Shown: positions 10,482-23,468, counted from the first letter of the stretch. The stretch is 64,000 nucleotides of DNA from Thozetella sp. PMI_491 (GCA_021432635.1 MU270029.1:310001-374000), one strand, 5' to 3'. The notes: generated by a model not told the origin, from the sequence alone. Program-made: numbers and translations.

Positions 10482-13400
10482 ATGGGTCAGGGCTTCTCCC
10501 TCGCGACGCCGCCCGCTGGCGCTGCGGGCATCGATGTTCCTGAGCTGGGCGATCTTATCTACGACAAGTCCATCGGGACCGCCCGCTTCATGAAGGCAGT
10601 TCGCGCGAGGCACCATGATGGCCCCGTGCTGGTGAAGGTGCTGATAAAACCTTATCCCATGTCGCTGGAGAAGTACAAGCAGAAAATCATTCGTACGTAC
10701 CATCTTTGGGCCACGGCAACCCGTGCTTTGCTGGACTGGGAAGACTGACGCAGACTGCACTCTCAGGCGAACGAAAGGCTTTGGCCGACATACCAAATGC
10801 GCTTGGCTACCAACGAATTCTCGAGACGGAGACGAACGGCTTTCTCGTCCGGTCGTTTCTCTTCAACTCTCTCTACGATCGCCTCTCGACGAGACCATTC
10901 CTCGAGGACATCGAGAAGAAATGGCTCGCTTTCCAACTGCTGTGCGCACTGCGCGATTGCCACAGTAGGGACATCTACCACGGAGACATCAAGGCGGAGA
11001 ATACACTGGTGACCTCGTGGAACTGGCTCTACTTGACCGACTTCTCTTCGTCGTATAAGCCCGTCATGCTGCCCGAGGACAACCCGTCCGACTTTTCTTA
11101 TTTCTTCGATACATCGGGCAGGAGAACCTGTTACCTAGCCCCGGAGCGCTTTCTGCCGGCCGGTGAGGTGGCAGAACCGACCGCGAAGATTAACTGGGCC
11201 ATGGATGTCTTCAGCGTGGGCTGCGTGATTGCCGAGCTCTTCTTGGAGACCCCAATCTTCAGCCTCAGCCAACTCTTCAAGTACCGAAAAGGCGAGTACG
11301 ATCCCGGCATCTTGCACCTCAGCCGCATCCCAGACAAGGAACTGCGAGACATGATCGCGCACATGATTCAGCTGGACCCTCAGAAGCGCTATTCGGCCGA
11401 GCAGTACCTGGAATTTTGGAAGGAGAAGGTCTTCCCGCAGTACTTCTACAACTTCCTCCACCAGTACATGAGCTTCATAACCGACATCTCGTCCAGCCAG
11501 TACCCATCGTCCGGGCCGCTCAAGATCTTCGGGGAGGCAGACCAGAGAATAGAGAGGGTCTATCTGGACTTCGACAAGATCTCGTACCTTCTAGGCTACC
11601 CTGCAGAAGCGGACGCATCCCCCCCTACCCCACGTACTCCCAGACTCGGGCTGGGCCACTTCCCAGTCCGACTCAACATCCCTAATAACGAGAGGCATAT
11701 CTCCGGGGGCAAGCCGCCTCCCGCTGATGATGGAACCCTCATATTCCTGACGCTGATCGTCTCGTCGATGCGGAACACGGCGCACGCAGCCGCGAGGATC
11801 CAGGCCTGCGATATCTTGCTTGCGTTCGCCGAGAGACTGACCGACGAGGCCAAGCTCGACCGCGTGCTGCCTTATTTAATGGCCTTGCTTAATGACAAGT
11901 CCGACATAGTGGTCGTCACTGCTGTGCGAGCGATCACGCAACTTTTGGAACTGGTTACCGTCATCACTCCTGTGAATTCCCATGTGTTCCTCGAGTATAT
12001 CCTGCCCAGGATGCAGGTTGCGTTGGTGGGCACTCGGCATACACCAAGCCCGATCGTCAGAGCCACCTACGCCTCGTGCCTCGGCACGTTAGCGACCGCA
12101 GCGGATCGGTTTCTAAAGATGGCTATTACCCTCCAAGCGGATGGCTCGGTGACGACGGCGGACCCCGAAGTTGAACCTGGCCACGGAGCCGAAGCCCCCT
12201 TCGGTACGCAATTCGACGGGGCTCAGCGTGAGCTCGTCGAGCTCTTTGAGACGCACACCAAGGCGCTCATCGAAGACTCGGATCCCTTCGTGAGGCGCGC
12301 CTTCTTGACGTCGGTTCCCGACCTCTGTCTCTTCTTTGGCCAGGCCGAGGCAAATGATATTCTTCTGTCCCACCTCAACACCTATTTGAATGATCGGGAT
12401 TGGATGTTGAAGTGTGCCTTCTTCGACACTATTGTGGGCATCGCGGCATTCCTCGGCAGCACTACGCTCGAGAAGTTCATTCTCCCCCTTATGAACCAAG
12501 CTGTCACGGACCCTGAAGAGTACGTTGTGCAGGGAGCTCTCCACGCGTTAGCAGAGCTCGCGAGCCTGGGCCTTTTGTCGGAGCCCACAATTTACGAGCT
12601 CATTGATGGGGTCGCGCGGTTCACAATGCATCCAAATATATGGATCCGAGAAGCCGCGGCCGAATTCCTCGCTGCTGGAATGCGATATCTGAGCCCCGCA
12701 TACATACAATGCATGGCCCTGCCGATCCTCCGCCCCTTTTTAAAGCCCGGCATTGCCCCAAACTTCTCCGAGATCGAGCTCCTCGACGCGCTGAAGAAAC
12801 CCCTATCGCGGTCGGTGTTCGACCAGGCGCTGGTCTGGGCCATGAAAGCGGATCGCGGAGGATTCTGGAAGCCGCTCAAGAAGCTACGCGACCTGACTTT
12901 TGGTGCATCGGCCGGCATTGGCCTGCCGTCGAAGGAGCTGAACGCGTCCGCACTCAGCAAAGTGGTGAAGAACGAGGAAGATGAGCAATGGCTCGCCAGG
13001 CTGCGGAACCTTGGCCTTGCGCCCGAGGACGAGCCGAAGCTCCTGGCCCTTCGCGAGTTCCTCTGGCGCCTTAGCCAGATCAAAGCAAGGGATTCTGCCG
13101 CCCACGACCTGGATCCCATGCCGGGCAAGCTTAATAGTATTATTCCACTCCGGAGCTTAGGGATCACTCCTCAGACAGTCTTATTCGATGAGGAGCCGCT
13201 CCGGCAGCCAGCGACGTCCGTTGACGAGGATGGGCCGCGCACCATTGCGGACGCTCTCTTGGATGCCTCGATGACCATTGATGACCCCGTCGGGAAGAAG
13301 CGCCGAGCAGCTTTAAACAGCCACAGGTCGCGCCTCAACAGTCGGGGGAACCTCTCGCCCATGTCCGCAGACGATAGGCGCCCTCTTGAGGAAGAACTCA

Positions 13401-15220
13401 TCGTCTCACCCAGCTCGGATTCGAGGGACGCATCCCGAAGATCATCGGCGGGCAAGGCGGTTGCGGGCCCTTCTCTTGAGCCTCCTTCCCCCATCCCGGA
13501 CTCACCTCACCCTACGAGAAAGCTCCGGCACCAGTCGAGTGCCATGAGCTTGCTGAACCGCAAGGATAGCGCCAAGTCAGGCCCCGAGACAGGGACGACG
13601 GAGACTAACGCGTTCGGAGAGGTGGAAGGACCGTTCTCCCCTTCTGCTCCAGCACGTGCTCTCTATGGTGAGGCCGATAACGACCCCCGGGCACGACTTC
13701 GGGCAAACCACAGCTATCAGGGCAACGACCCGAGCATCCTCAAGATGCTAGACTCGATGTACATCGATAACTACCCACACGACATTGCTGAGTTCGGCCC
13801 TCTCGTGGCCCCTGTTACCCGCCGCAAGCCGACCAAGTCAACGAGTCACCCCCCCGAAGAAGTCTGGAAGCCATCTGGAAAGCTTGTCGCGACCTTTTCT
13901 GAGCACACCGGGGCTATCAACCGCATTGTCGTGTCTCCAGACCACATGTTCTTCCTGACAGGGGGTGATGACGGCTGCGTCAAGGTGTGGGATACGGCCC
14001 GGCTCGAACGGAACATCGCAAATCGGTCTCGGCAGACACACAGGCATGCGGTGGGTGCCAAAGTTCTCGCGTTGTGTTTCATTGAGAACACGCACTGCTT
14101 CATCAGCTGTGCGAGCGACGGCAGCGTCCACGTCGTCAAAGTTGAAACTACACTTGCTACCGGTGCCATCCGCTACACCAGACTCCGCCTCTTGCGCGAG
14201 TACCAGCTGGTGGACGGCGAGTTTGCCGTCTGGTGCGAGCACTTCAAGCAAGAATCTAACTCGGTCTTGGTCATCGCCACCAACAAGTCTCGGGTGCTGG
14301 GAATCGACCTCCGGACCATGATGCTGCTCTTCGTGCTGGACAACCCAGTCCATCACGGAACGCCTACATGCTTCTGTATCGACCGAAAGCGAAACTGGCT
14401 CTGCTTAGCTACCTCGCACGGCGTGCTCGATCTTTGGGATCTGCGCTTCAAGATGCGCCTCAAGGGCTGGGGCGTGCCCGGCAAGAGCGCCATCTACCGT
14501 GTCGCCATTCACCCAACCAAGGGCCGCGGCCGCTGGGTGTGCGTCGCTGGCGGCACGGGACAGGGAGAAGTGACGGTATGGGACCTGGAGAGAACGCTCT
14601 GCCGGGAGATATACCGCGTGGGCGGCAATAAGGAAGGCCCGCGGGGATATGATGCTTGGGATGTCGATACGGACAAACCCGAGGGTATGCTGGGACGCTT
14701 CGCCACCAACATTGAGACCTTCTCTAGTCTCACAGGGGACCGCGGCGTTAAGGCTATGGTAACCGGGACGAGCGCCACTGAGGACCAGCGCGACGTGCGG
14801 CATGCATTCATGATCACGGCCGGGAGTGACAAGAAGCTACGGTTCTGGGATTTCGCACGGATAGAAGGCAGCGTCGTCTTCAGCGGCTTGCAGGTTGACG
14901 AAGGCCGCCCGACCTTCAGCGCGAGTCATCCCACGGCGGCGATGACGCTAAATACCGAGCGGCTCCCACGGCAGAGCAACGCCAACGGCGGTGCGGCAGG
15001 CGGCAGCAGCGCGGGCGGGTCGTCAGCCGGGGCTAAGGACCGTGACAGGGACAGGGACAAGGGTAAGAATCGCCCGCCCAGGTCGACCGTCATCAGCCTC
15101 GAGCAGCAAGCACTTCTGAGGAGCCACCTCGATGCCATCATGGACGTGGTGGTGCTGGAAAGTCCATACATGATGACGGTCAGCGTAGACCGGAGCGGCG
15201 TTGTGTTTGTATTTCAATAA
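10482..15220 (+). CDS. VPS15: VPS15 serine/threonine protein kinase, PI3-kinase regulatory subunit
   Basis: Regulatory subunit of the Vps34 PI3-kinase complexes in endosomal sorting and autophagy. Two exons, 10482-10692 and 10767-15220, give 1554 residues. The start MGQG is an N-myristoylation signal, as in known Vps15 proteins. Kinase domain: the catalytic loop is H142-G-D144-IKAEN, and the DFG position reads D162-F-S-S, the usual Vps15 departure from DFG. The middle is HEAT-repeat helices (about 370-700). A disordered Ser/Pro-rich linker follows (about 880-1010). The C-terminal third is a WD40 propeller, with repeats such as GGDDGCVKVWDTARLE and SDKKLRFWDFARIE, ending in VDRSGVVFVFQ. Domain order and size match the family. 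The stop TAA sits within an AATAAA. Confidence 0.97.
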
Positions 15221-15795
15221 ACGAGCCTTCCGGGCAGACAGAATACATGCTAGCATAGGTAGACATTCCTATGCATAGGTGGAATCCGGCGTCTGGATGG
15301 ATGGGCGGAGGCATTGGTCGCCCGGCTGTGCAACCTGCCGGGTCGCTTTAGAGAGGCAGTGGTACCCTTCTAGAATATGCAGTGCCAAGATACCTATTGC
15401 GAACCGCCAGACCACGTCTGTACCTATATCGTGCCCTCTTGAGGAGGAAATTTGTCCCAGTCACGGTAGTATTCTGAGGCGGCCTAAGGCGCAGAGTGCA
15501 GCTCCTTCGCTGCAATATTTGTTCCCTTCAGGCCCATCTCCCCTACTAAATAGTACCTTTCTCCCCTAGTCAAGAGAGAGGGTTAGGGTTGTAATTGGGC
15601 CGACTTGGCTAGGCAGGTGGGGTCAGGGAATTTTTCTGGAGCCTCCAGCCTCGTGGGTAAACACTATCGCTGCACGACCTCCAAACGATTTTGAGAGCAA
15701 GGCGCCGGACCCCGCGAGCGTCCTCGTCCCGAGCACCGCTTCACCCTCCCCCTCCGCCACCTCAACCTCAAACCCGAAGGTATCCGTTAGCCAAG
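15221..15795. other. Tandem intergenic region VPS15 to LEA1
   Basis: 3' flank of VPS15 and promoter of the downstream same-strand gene. The leader just before 15796 is pyrimidine-rich. Nothing else is seen. Confidence 0.45.
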
Positions 15796-16771
15796 ATGAG
15801 GCTGACACCGGAGCTGCTCAAATCGTCGCTCTCCTACCTCAACCCCCTCAAGGAGCGCGAGATTGATCTCCGAGGTGCGTTTTCCCTTAGAACAGATACT
15901 ACACTTTGAGACTAGAGCAGAATTGATATCGAGTCCTCCTTCGGGTGCCAACAGGTCACAGAATACCCGCGATCGAGAACTTGGGTGTAGCCGGCGTGAG
16001 TAGCCCTTCCCGCCCCTGCTCTGTGCTGCCCTGCCTCACGCGACCACTTGCGGACGAGGAAACTGACACTAGCTAACGCGACGCCAGGAGCACGATTGCT
16101 TCGATTTCACCGACAATGACATCCAAGTGCTGGGGAACTTCCCGAAATCGCAGCGCACGAGGTCTCTCCTCTTGGCGCGCAATCGCATCTCGTCGATCCA
16201 GCCAGACCTCTCCCTCGCCATCCCCTGCGTGAGGAATGCCGTCTTTACTTCCAACAAGCTGACCGAGCTGGCGGATCTGGACGAGCTTGGCCGGTTTCCG
16301 TACCTGACTCACCTGGTTCTGCTCGATAACCCGGTGACGAAGAAGGAGCACTACCGGTACTACGTCGTCTGGCGGTGCCAGAGCGTGCGTTTCTTGGACT
16401 ACGTCAAGGTCAAGGCTGTGGAGCGAGAGAAGGCACAGGAGCTTTTCGGGACGCGCGATGCGCCGACCGAGCTTGCTAAGAAGGTTTGGACCCTTTACCA
16501 ACCATGGTGACGTAACCTCAACTAGGATGCTAACTGGCCTGCCTAGATCATGGGCGTCAAGTCGACCAAGACATTCGACGTGGCCATCTCCAATGGCTCC
16601 GCGTCCGACTCGAAGTTCTCGCGGCTGAAGCTGACCGACAAGGAGAAGAAGAAGCTCCAGGAGATGATTAAGCAGGCCGACAGCCTAGAGGAGATTATCC
16701 GGTTGGAGAAGGCGCTGAACGAGGGCAAACTCCCGCCAGGCATCATTCTCGACGACGCCATGGAGGAGTGA
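15796..16771 (+). CDS. LEA1: U2 small nuclear ribonucleoprotein A' (Lea1)
   Basis: Leucine-rich-repeat protein of the U2 snRNP; with U2B'' it binds stem-loop IV of U2 snRNA in the spliceosome. Four exons, 15796-15874, 15955-15995, 16088-16483 and 16547-16771, give 246 residues. It starts MRLTPELLKSSLSYLNPLKE, typical of the family. LRRs include IPAIENLGVAG, FDFTDNDIQVLGNFP and LLARNRISSIQ. The LRR cap reads VWRCQSVRFLDYVKVKAVER. The C-terminus is a charged helix (DKEKKKLQEMIKQADSLEEI). The third intron uses the weak donor GTTTGG; read-through would add VWTLYQPW and stop. The branch site GCTAAC lies before its acceptor. Confidence 0.95.
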
Positions 16772-17079
16772 GTGCTGGTCTTGGGTCAATCAGCAGCCAG
16801 TTGCGCAAAGTGCTTCTGGACTTGTCTCCAGCTAGGAGCGGTTGGAGAATGCAGTGAGGGCAGAGATACCCGGAAATGGTTGGGCCGTTAATGTCGAGAA
16901 AAAGTGCATTTCACAAACGGAGTCCGGTCTCAGGGAGCTAAATAAAAGCGCCGAGGTTGGATCACAACTATAGGCGATGTCTAGTCATCAATCATTACAC
17001 TTGCCCTTATCACTCGCTCGCGTGAAGCTTTGCTATACATCCGCAACGAAATATCGGGTTGTCTATCCCCGAGGCCGTA
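16772..17079. other. Convergent 3' flanks LEA1/histone-fold gene
   Basis: Short convergent spacer with an AATAAA-like AAATAAAAG near 16939, likely the LEA1 polyadenylation region. No gene. Confidence 0.4.
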
Positions 17080-17773
17080 TTAGCCCGTCATCTCCACATC
17101 GTCATCGTCTCCCTGCGCCTTTTGTGCCTGCCTCATCTCCAGCTCGAGCTGCGCACTCGGATCCTCAGAGTCGGTATGAGAAGCGCGAGCAGACGACGTG
17201 CCGCCGTTTGTCTCAGCCGCCGTCCCGTTCAGGCTCGCCTTCTTCCCGTTGGGCCGCTGCTGACCCGCCAGCTTCCCTGCGTCGCCTCCCTTCAGGCCCT
17301 GGAGGCGCGCGCGGCGGGCGGCGGCCTGCTCCTTGATCTGCTTGTAAGGCTGCGCCTTGGGAATGGTGTCCTCAAGGAACTCGAGGTGGTCATGGTGCGT
17401 GACAGCGTTGGCCAGATCCTTGTATTGGATGTTGCGCCGCGGCTTGCGGTCTACTTTGGCCATGTTCTGGCCCTCCTGGGCTAAGTGTTGGATGAACAGC
17501 TCCTAAAGGGTCGTCTTAGAACAGGCAGGCGTCAACAACGCCGAGCGGCGAAAGGGGGGACTTACGGTTGCCAGTGTGATGACGAAGGCGGCATTGTTGG
17601 AGCAGATGCCGATGTCCTTGTCCACGTTGACGATCTTTTTGACCCTTGTGACTGCGGGCGCGGTTAGTCGTGGCCATATGGTGTCAGCTTTCGTGGAGTT
17701 GAGACTTACGGGGTAGCTGAGTCTGGCCGGTGGCCTCCTTCCGGGGAGGAATGGCGGTTGTGTTGTACGGCAT
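17080..17773 (-). CDS. Histone-fold protein, Dpb3/POLE4/CHRAC1 (NF-YC-like) family
   Basis: Nuclear histone-fold subunit of the kind that pairs with a Dpb4-like partner in DNA polymerase epsilon and/or the CHRAC chromatin remodeller. Three exons in transcription order, 17773-17710, 17651-17566 and 17502-17080, give 190 residues with matching phases. The fold occupies residues ~20-100: LTRVKKIVNVDKDIGICSNN, then AAFVITLATELFIQHLAQEG and NIQYKDLANAVTHHDHLEFL. The C-terminal ~80 residues are Ala/Gly/Asp-rich and disordered, ending DDDDVEMTG. The LPLTRVKKI start of helix 1 and the AAFVITLATELFI helix favour Dpb3/CHRAC1 over NF-YC proper, but the exact orthologue cannot be fixed by eye. It diverges from the CLC gene. 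Confidence 0.85.
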
Positions 17774-18438
17774 GGCGCACTTGAGTTGGGATCCCGAGGC
17801 TCAGAGGCGCTGGATGAACTTGGAGTAGAGCAAAGCCAGCGGGCAAGGCGCGAAAGGACCGCCTTCACTCTCGTGGCGTTGGAGGGGTCTCGTGATTTAC
17901 ACGACCTGCAGGTATCGCCTGGGCTGGGAGCTATCCTGTACTACTCGCAAGTGCCTAGTTTGTGTCTCGGTTGGTGGGACAATAAGGGAGTGCCCGGTTG
18001 AGGTGGGATTTCAGCGTCGGATATCGAACAAGTGGTACTTCATCTATTTTACGCGTCTTGGGCGCGTGCGGGTCGAGTTCCAGGCCGCCGCAATGCCATT
18101 AAAAGGCCTGCAGGCCAACATGGACCCCACATCGTGCACGGTGCACCTTCCGCTCCCTTGGGGTTGAGGGACGTTGCTTCCCTGGCTTGCGTGCGTGCTT
18201 GGCCCACTTGGCATGCTTGGCAGCCTTTTCTCAGCGCCGCATTTGCTGGCTGGTATCGTCATCAGCCTCGCAGCCACGCTAGCCCTTCGCTCCGAAGACA
18301 AGCTCCAAACCACCATTGACGGCCGTGGAGGAGCGCTCCCTGAACGAGCCAAAATAAGAGCATCAACGAAACGCAGACGCACACCTCTTCTCGCACGGAG
18401 CGCATGCGATAGAGGACAATGAGCATCGGGGCAGTGCA
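17774..18438. promoter_or_regulatory. Divergent promoter region, histone-fold gene / CLC gene
   Basis: 665 bp between two head-to-head starts, so it must hold both promoters. I recognise no specific transcription-factor sites. Confidence 0.45.
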
Positions 18439-21240
18439 ATGAATTCCCATTCGCGATCCACATCCTTCGCCTCCATCCACTCACTCCCCAGCCGTCGCGC
18501 GTCGGGGCTCGCCTTCGCTGCAAACTCCGCCGAGCGCGGTGAGACCCAGACCGGCGCCGGCCTCGCCGCCGAGCAACAGATTGAGGAGGAGATCGCAGAG
18601 ATCAAGAGATATGAGGTATAGGCCCCAAGCCTGAGGACGCCCCACCCGATAGGACGGGATTGCTAATGCCAAGCTATGTAGGACTTCTCGACGATAGGTG
18701 CGAACTAGACCCTCCTCTTCCTCTCCTGTCTTCGGAGTGTCGATGCTATGCGTACTCGTCGATTTCCCCTCGGTACTGACCGCGCGTGCAATAGACTGGG
18801 TGCAAGATGCGGCGCGGGAGCAGCTCCGCAGGAAGGCCCGGCGGAAGCGTAACATTGGTCTGTTCGACAGCGGGCAGCTCGACTGGAGGCATAGGATACG
18901 GGAGTCGTACGACGCTGCTCAAGGATGGATTGTGGTCACCATCATCGGTGCCGCCATCGGCCTGAATGCCGCCTTCCTCAACATCATCACAGAATGGTTG
19001 TCCGACATCAAGCTGGGCTACTGCAGCACTGCCTTCTATCTGAACGAGAACTTTTGCTGCTGGGGGGAAGATAACGGTATGCTGGTGCTCGCAGATGGAG
19101 TCGGAGAGGAATAGTCAGACTAACTCTGCCCTAGGATGCGAAGACTGGCACCACTGGACGGGGTTTGGGATCCTCAACTACTTCCTCTATATCAGCTTTG
19201 CGGTGAGTTTGCGCCCGAGCCCGTGCCATCGCGGCCTTGTTGCTGATACCTTTTTCGCCGCAGACCGTTTTTGCATTCACCTCCGCAACGCTCGTCAAGT
19301 CATACGCCCCATACGCAGCCGGATCGGGTATATCCGAGATCAAATGCATCATCGCGGGCTTCGTGATGAAGGGATTCTTGGGGTTCCAGACTCTGGTCAT
19401 TAAGTCCTTCGCCATGCCTCTCTCTATCTCGTCCGGGTTGTCGGTCGGAAAGGAGGGGCCTAGCGTGCATTACGCTGTTTGCACTGGCAATGTGATTTCG
19501 AGGCTGTTTGAGAAGTACAGGAGAAATGCCTCGAAGACGCGTGAGGTCCTCACGGCTTGCGCTGCAGCGGGTGTGGCAGTCGCCTTCGGAAGCCCCATTG
19601 GAGGCGTGCTTTTCTCTCTTGAGGAGATGTCCACGCACTTTCCACTCAAGACGATGTGGCGGAGTTACTTCTGCGCCCTGGTCGCAACCGCGGTGTTGGC
19701 CGCCATGAACCCCTTCCGAACGGGCCAGCTCGTCATGTTCCAAGTCAAGTACGACCGGTCATGGCACTTCTTCGAGGTCGTTTTCTACATCATCATCGGC
19801 GTGTTCGGTGGTCTCTATGGCGCTTTCGTCATCAAGTGGAACTTGAGGGTGCAGGCGTTCCGCAAGAAGTATCTCGTCAACTACGCTATCCTCGAGGCGA
19901 CGGTGCTCGCGTTTGCGACCGCCATCGTCTGCTACCCTAACGCTTTCTTGAGGATCGACATGACCGAGAGTATGGAGATTCTGTTCCTCGAGTGCGAAGG
20001 CACCGAGGATTACCAGGGACTGTGCGAGGCCGACCACCGCTGGAAGAACATCTTCTTGCTCTTGCTAGCTACGGTTGTCCGGACCTTCTTCGTCATCATC
20101 TCGTATGGTTGCAAGGTGCCGGCTGGCATCTTCGTGCCGTCCATGGCCATTGGCGCATCTTTCGGACGAACGGTGGGGATCGTCGTCCAAGCGCTTCACG
20201 ACCACTATCCAAGCAGCGTCTTTTTTTCCTCTTGCGCGCCCGACGTACCATGCATCACACCAGGGACATATGCTTTCCTTGGCGCTGCCGCCGCACTCAG
20301 CGGCATCATGCATATCACCGTGTCTGTCGTCGTCATCATGTTTGAGCTGACGGGTGCGCTCACCTACATCCTGCCCACCATGATCGTGGTGGGCGTCACC
20401 AAGGCCGTCAGTGATCTCTTCAGCAAGGGCGGCATCGCTGACCGCATGATCTGGTTCAGCGGCTTCCCCTTCCTCGACAACAAGGAGGACCACAACTTCG
20501 GTGTGCCGGTGTCGCAGTGCATGAACACCAGCCTCGTCTCCATCCCTACACGCGGCATGACGCTCGACGTGATCGAGCAGCTGCTCGCCAAGGACAACTA
20601 CCAAGGATTCCCCATCGTCGAAGATGATACCTCCAAGATCTTGGTAGGATACATCGGCCGCACCGAGCTGCGGTACGCCATCGACCGCGTAAAGCGCGAA
20701 CGGGCCGTCAACCCTAATGCGAAGTGCACGTTTGCGCCCCCCGCGGTCGGCCTCAGCGCGACCACGCCGGTCACACCGACTGCGGCATTCAATCCAGACA
20801 TCATGTCATCTACATCGGTTGATTTCAGTCGCTACGTCGACACCACACCTGTAACGGCACACCCTCGGCTCCCTCTAGAGACGGTCATGGAGTTGTTCCG
20901 GAAAATCGGACCAAGGGTTGTCCTGATCGAATACCATGGGCAGCTAACGGGACTGGTGACGGTAAAGGACTGTCTCAAGTACCAGTTCAAGGTCGAGGCG
21001 GCCGAGAACCCGCGGGATGATCACCGCCTGCAGGAGGGCCAGGAACGACTATGGGACGCGCTCAAGGGCGCGGCAGGCTGGGTGTCGGGCAAGGTTTCGC
21101 ATATGTCTGGCGGAAGAATTCGCCTGGGCGATTCATTCGACGAGATACGGAGTCCGCAGAGGGCAGGCGGAGGTGGGCACATTCTCGAAGGCACTGAGGA
21201 CATGGACGACGACGAAGCTGTAGAGTTGGAAAATAGGTAG
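18439..21240 (+). CDS. CLC-type chloride channel/antiporter (GEF1-like)
   Basis: Voltage-gated-type chloride transporter of intracellular membranes, closest in layout to yeast Gef1, which supports vesicle acidification and copper loading. Five exons, 18439-18615, 18682-18697, 18795-19076, 19135-19202 and 19264-21240, give 839 residues. Exon 2 is only 16 nt. Selectivity motifs are GSGISE (201-206), GKEGPSVH with gating Glu245, and VPAGIFVPSM. A second glutamate in SLEEMS fits the proton-coupling position of CLC antiporters. About ten hydrophobic helices are followed by two CBS domains (VSQCMNTSLVSIP; VTAHPRLPLETVM ... LTGLVTVKDCLKY). The second residue after GSGI is Ser-Glu rather than the common Pro-Glu. 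The C-terminal tail is acidic. Confidence 0.95.
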
Positions 21241-21584
21241 ACGAGCTACCGCATTTGTTGCCAATACTACTTCATGGGTCGATCTTGCCTAGAGCTAAGT
21301 GCCTAAAGCGGTCAGGTCTTGTCACGCAGTGCCCGCTCCACTAGACAGTGCCCGCTCCTAGAACGCCTTGAGCTACGTTCAGACTGGGACAGACTGTGAG
21401 CGACAAAGTTGCTTTCGCCTTAGGGGCTTCAGACCGAGACCTTGACTCTAGTTACAGGATGCTCTTGCAGCTGATTGCTCGCATTTGTCCTGCAGGACCC
21501 CTCCAAGAAGTCACATAAAGATATCTCATCCTCATCCAGGGTTCGTAGTGTACAAAGATGAGCATCAGTGACCAGAATACATAA
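21241..21584. other. Convergent spacer with 13-bp direct repeat
   Basis: Spacer between the convergent CLC and protease-like genes. CAGTGCCCGCTCC occurs twice, at 21327-21339 and 21346-21358. Nothing else is seen. Confidence 0.45.
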
Positions 21585-23197
21585 TCAGTCGAGCCAAGAC
21601 AGCTCGAAGTTATCCTTTCCATACTCCGCCTCCAGGACGTTAGTCAAGTGCGTGGCCACGGCGTTAATAGGAGTGTAAAAGCATATCCCAGAAACGTCAA
21701 TATTGCAACCAGGGGTTGCCTTGAGGGTACACGAGACAAGGCCGACGGGGACAGAGCTCCCATTCAACGGCCATATCATGGATCCCTCGTCGCCGGCGCA
21801 TGCGAACCCGTCGCTTTGTTCGTCGTCTGGGATCGATATAATTGCGAAATGCAGGGCCTGGATATCCTTGGGGTCGTGGGCGCTATATAAGCGACAGATG
21901 GTCTTGGGCGCGTTCGCTGTGCCCACAGTCGTGCCGGTAGAGCGGCCCGTTTTGAACACGGACGCCTTGTCCGGACCCTCGCCTACCCACCCGGTAAGAT
22001 ACTCCACAGCCGACTGGGATAGAGACTGGAGAGGAGTCAGTAGCGAGTTTGAAAATTGATATAGACTGAATGTCTCACATTCGTTAGGTTTCTTCCCGCG
22101 TCCGGGCCTAGATCGACTACTCCGTAGTCCATGCGATATCTCTCTTCTTTATCGAGCACCCGGAACGTCGAGGTAGGGCCCGATGTGGTGAAGAGAGTCC
22201 CGATGGTGCGGGGGAACTCCTCGGCCGTCTCTATCCAGATGCTATCCCCCGGGGTATTCGATACGTTGTCTTCATCCATTGCATCCTCGTCAACCTGAGC
22301 ATCCCGCTCCCCTTGGAGGAAGTCGATCCATGTCGCATGATCGCTGGGCGAAGGACTCTCGATCACCACCCTAAGTGCCCTCGCTTTTCCGATGGATACC
22401 GGGCCGGGGATTCCTAAGAAGAGGTCAGACTTAACGGCAGTTAGCCATCTCCTTACGGGGGCATACCGGGTGCAATGGCATGGGATACGGTAAGCCCAAG
22501 AAGCTTCTCTTCGTGCGTGTTTCGTAAGGTGAGTCTGGCAACGTACCCCAAGGTCGCGGTGTGTGCTGACGTGGTCGACCCGACGCTCGACCCGGTGGTC
22601 GGGGAGGAATATGTATTGACAAAGCTGGCGGAAACACCCGGTATGTACGCCTTGTTGCTCTCGGCACTTTCATGCCGACCTATGGTGCCCTCGATAATCT
22701 CGATCGCCACCGAAGAGAGGAAGTCATGACTGCACAATCGATTAGCTGCCGCTCCAAAACTCAGATAGTGACGATTGTTACCGCTCAAGAATGTCGAAAA
22801 ACGTCCGGACGACATCACCTGCACTTGCCGGTGAGACTGTGCCAGGTTCGACCACCACCAGGATCGTGGTCACGACATTAGGGCCGGCGCCCCTAACGCT
22901 CCAGGGACCGTCGAAACTGCCGACGGCGCCGATGCCGAAGAGGCCGAGGATGTTGAATCTCACCCCTCTGCCGTCCAGTATATATATAATCTCCCTGGAG
23001 AAGAATGTATTCTCCCAGAGACCCACGAGGGGGTGGCTCCTGGGGCCTAATGCGACCACAATTCTTGGGGCCGGCTTATGCCATGACTGTCGCTCTTCCC
23101 AGCTGATGATGGCCCGGGACGGGGAATACCGGGCAAGGAAGCCATCCGTATTATTTGTTGCTATGGCGATGTTGTTGAAGTAATCGCCGTCTGCCAT
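21585..23197 (-). CDS. Trypsin-like (PA-clan) protease-like protein with altered active site
   Basis: Unknown function; cytosolic by sequence, with no signal peptide. Four exons in transcription order, 23197-22782, 22729-22467, 22413-22079 and 22025-21585, give 484 residues. The first intron is 52 nt with branch GCTAATC. A protease-like layout is visible: GLTVSHA (His222, where trypsin-like proteins have their catalytic His) and an Asp-containing MDYGVVDLG segment. Then G416-D-E418-G-S420 followed by MIWPLNGSSVPVGLV stands where GDSGS and the hydrophobic strand are expected. The nucleophile Ser position is Glu. If the alignment is right, the protein is a pseudoprotease or uses the next Ser. 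The N-terminal ~140 residues form a separate unrecognised domain. The family assignment is my inference from these motifs. Confidence 0.65.
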
Positions 23198-23468
23198 TGT
23201 CTATTGTGTACAAGTATGTGCGCGAGATCCTGATGTTTTGATGACCAAGATCAAGGCTAAAAATATGTGAAATGCGAAAAAAAAAAAATAGTCCTGGTAT
23301 TTACGGCCCTCCCCAAATTCTCATCTGCCGGCTGGGGAAGAGCTCTTTCCCCGCGGGGAATTCGCGATTCCATCAGCCTGGCTAGCTTTCTTGCTGGTCA
23401 CTTTCCCAATTGCGATATGCTCTTTCTGTATATAGGTATTTCCCAGCCAGATTTCCATCGCGAGTTAC

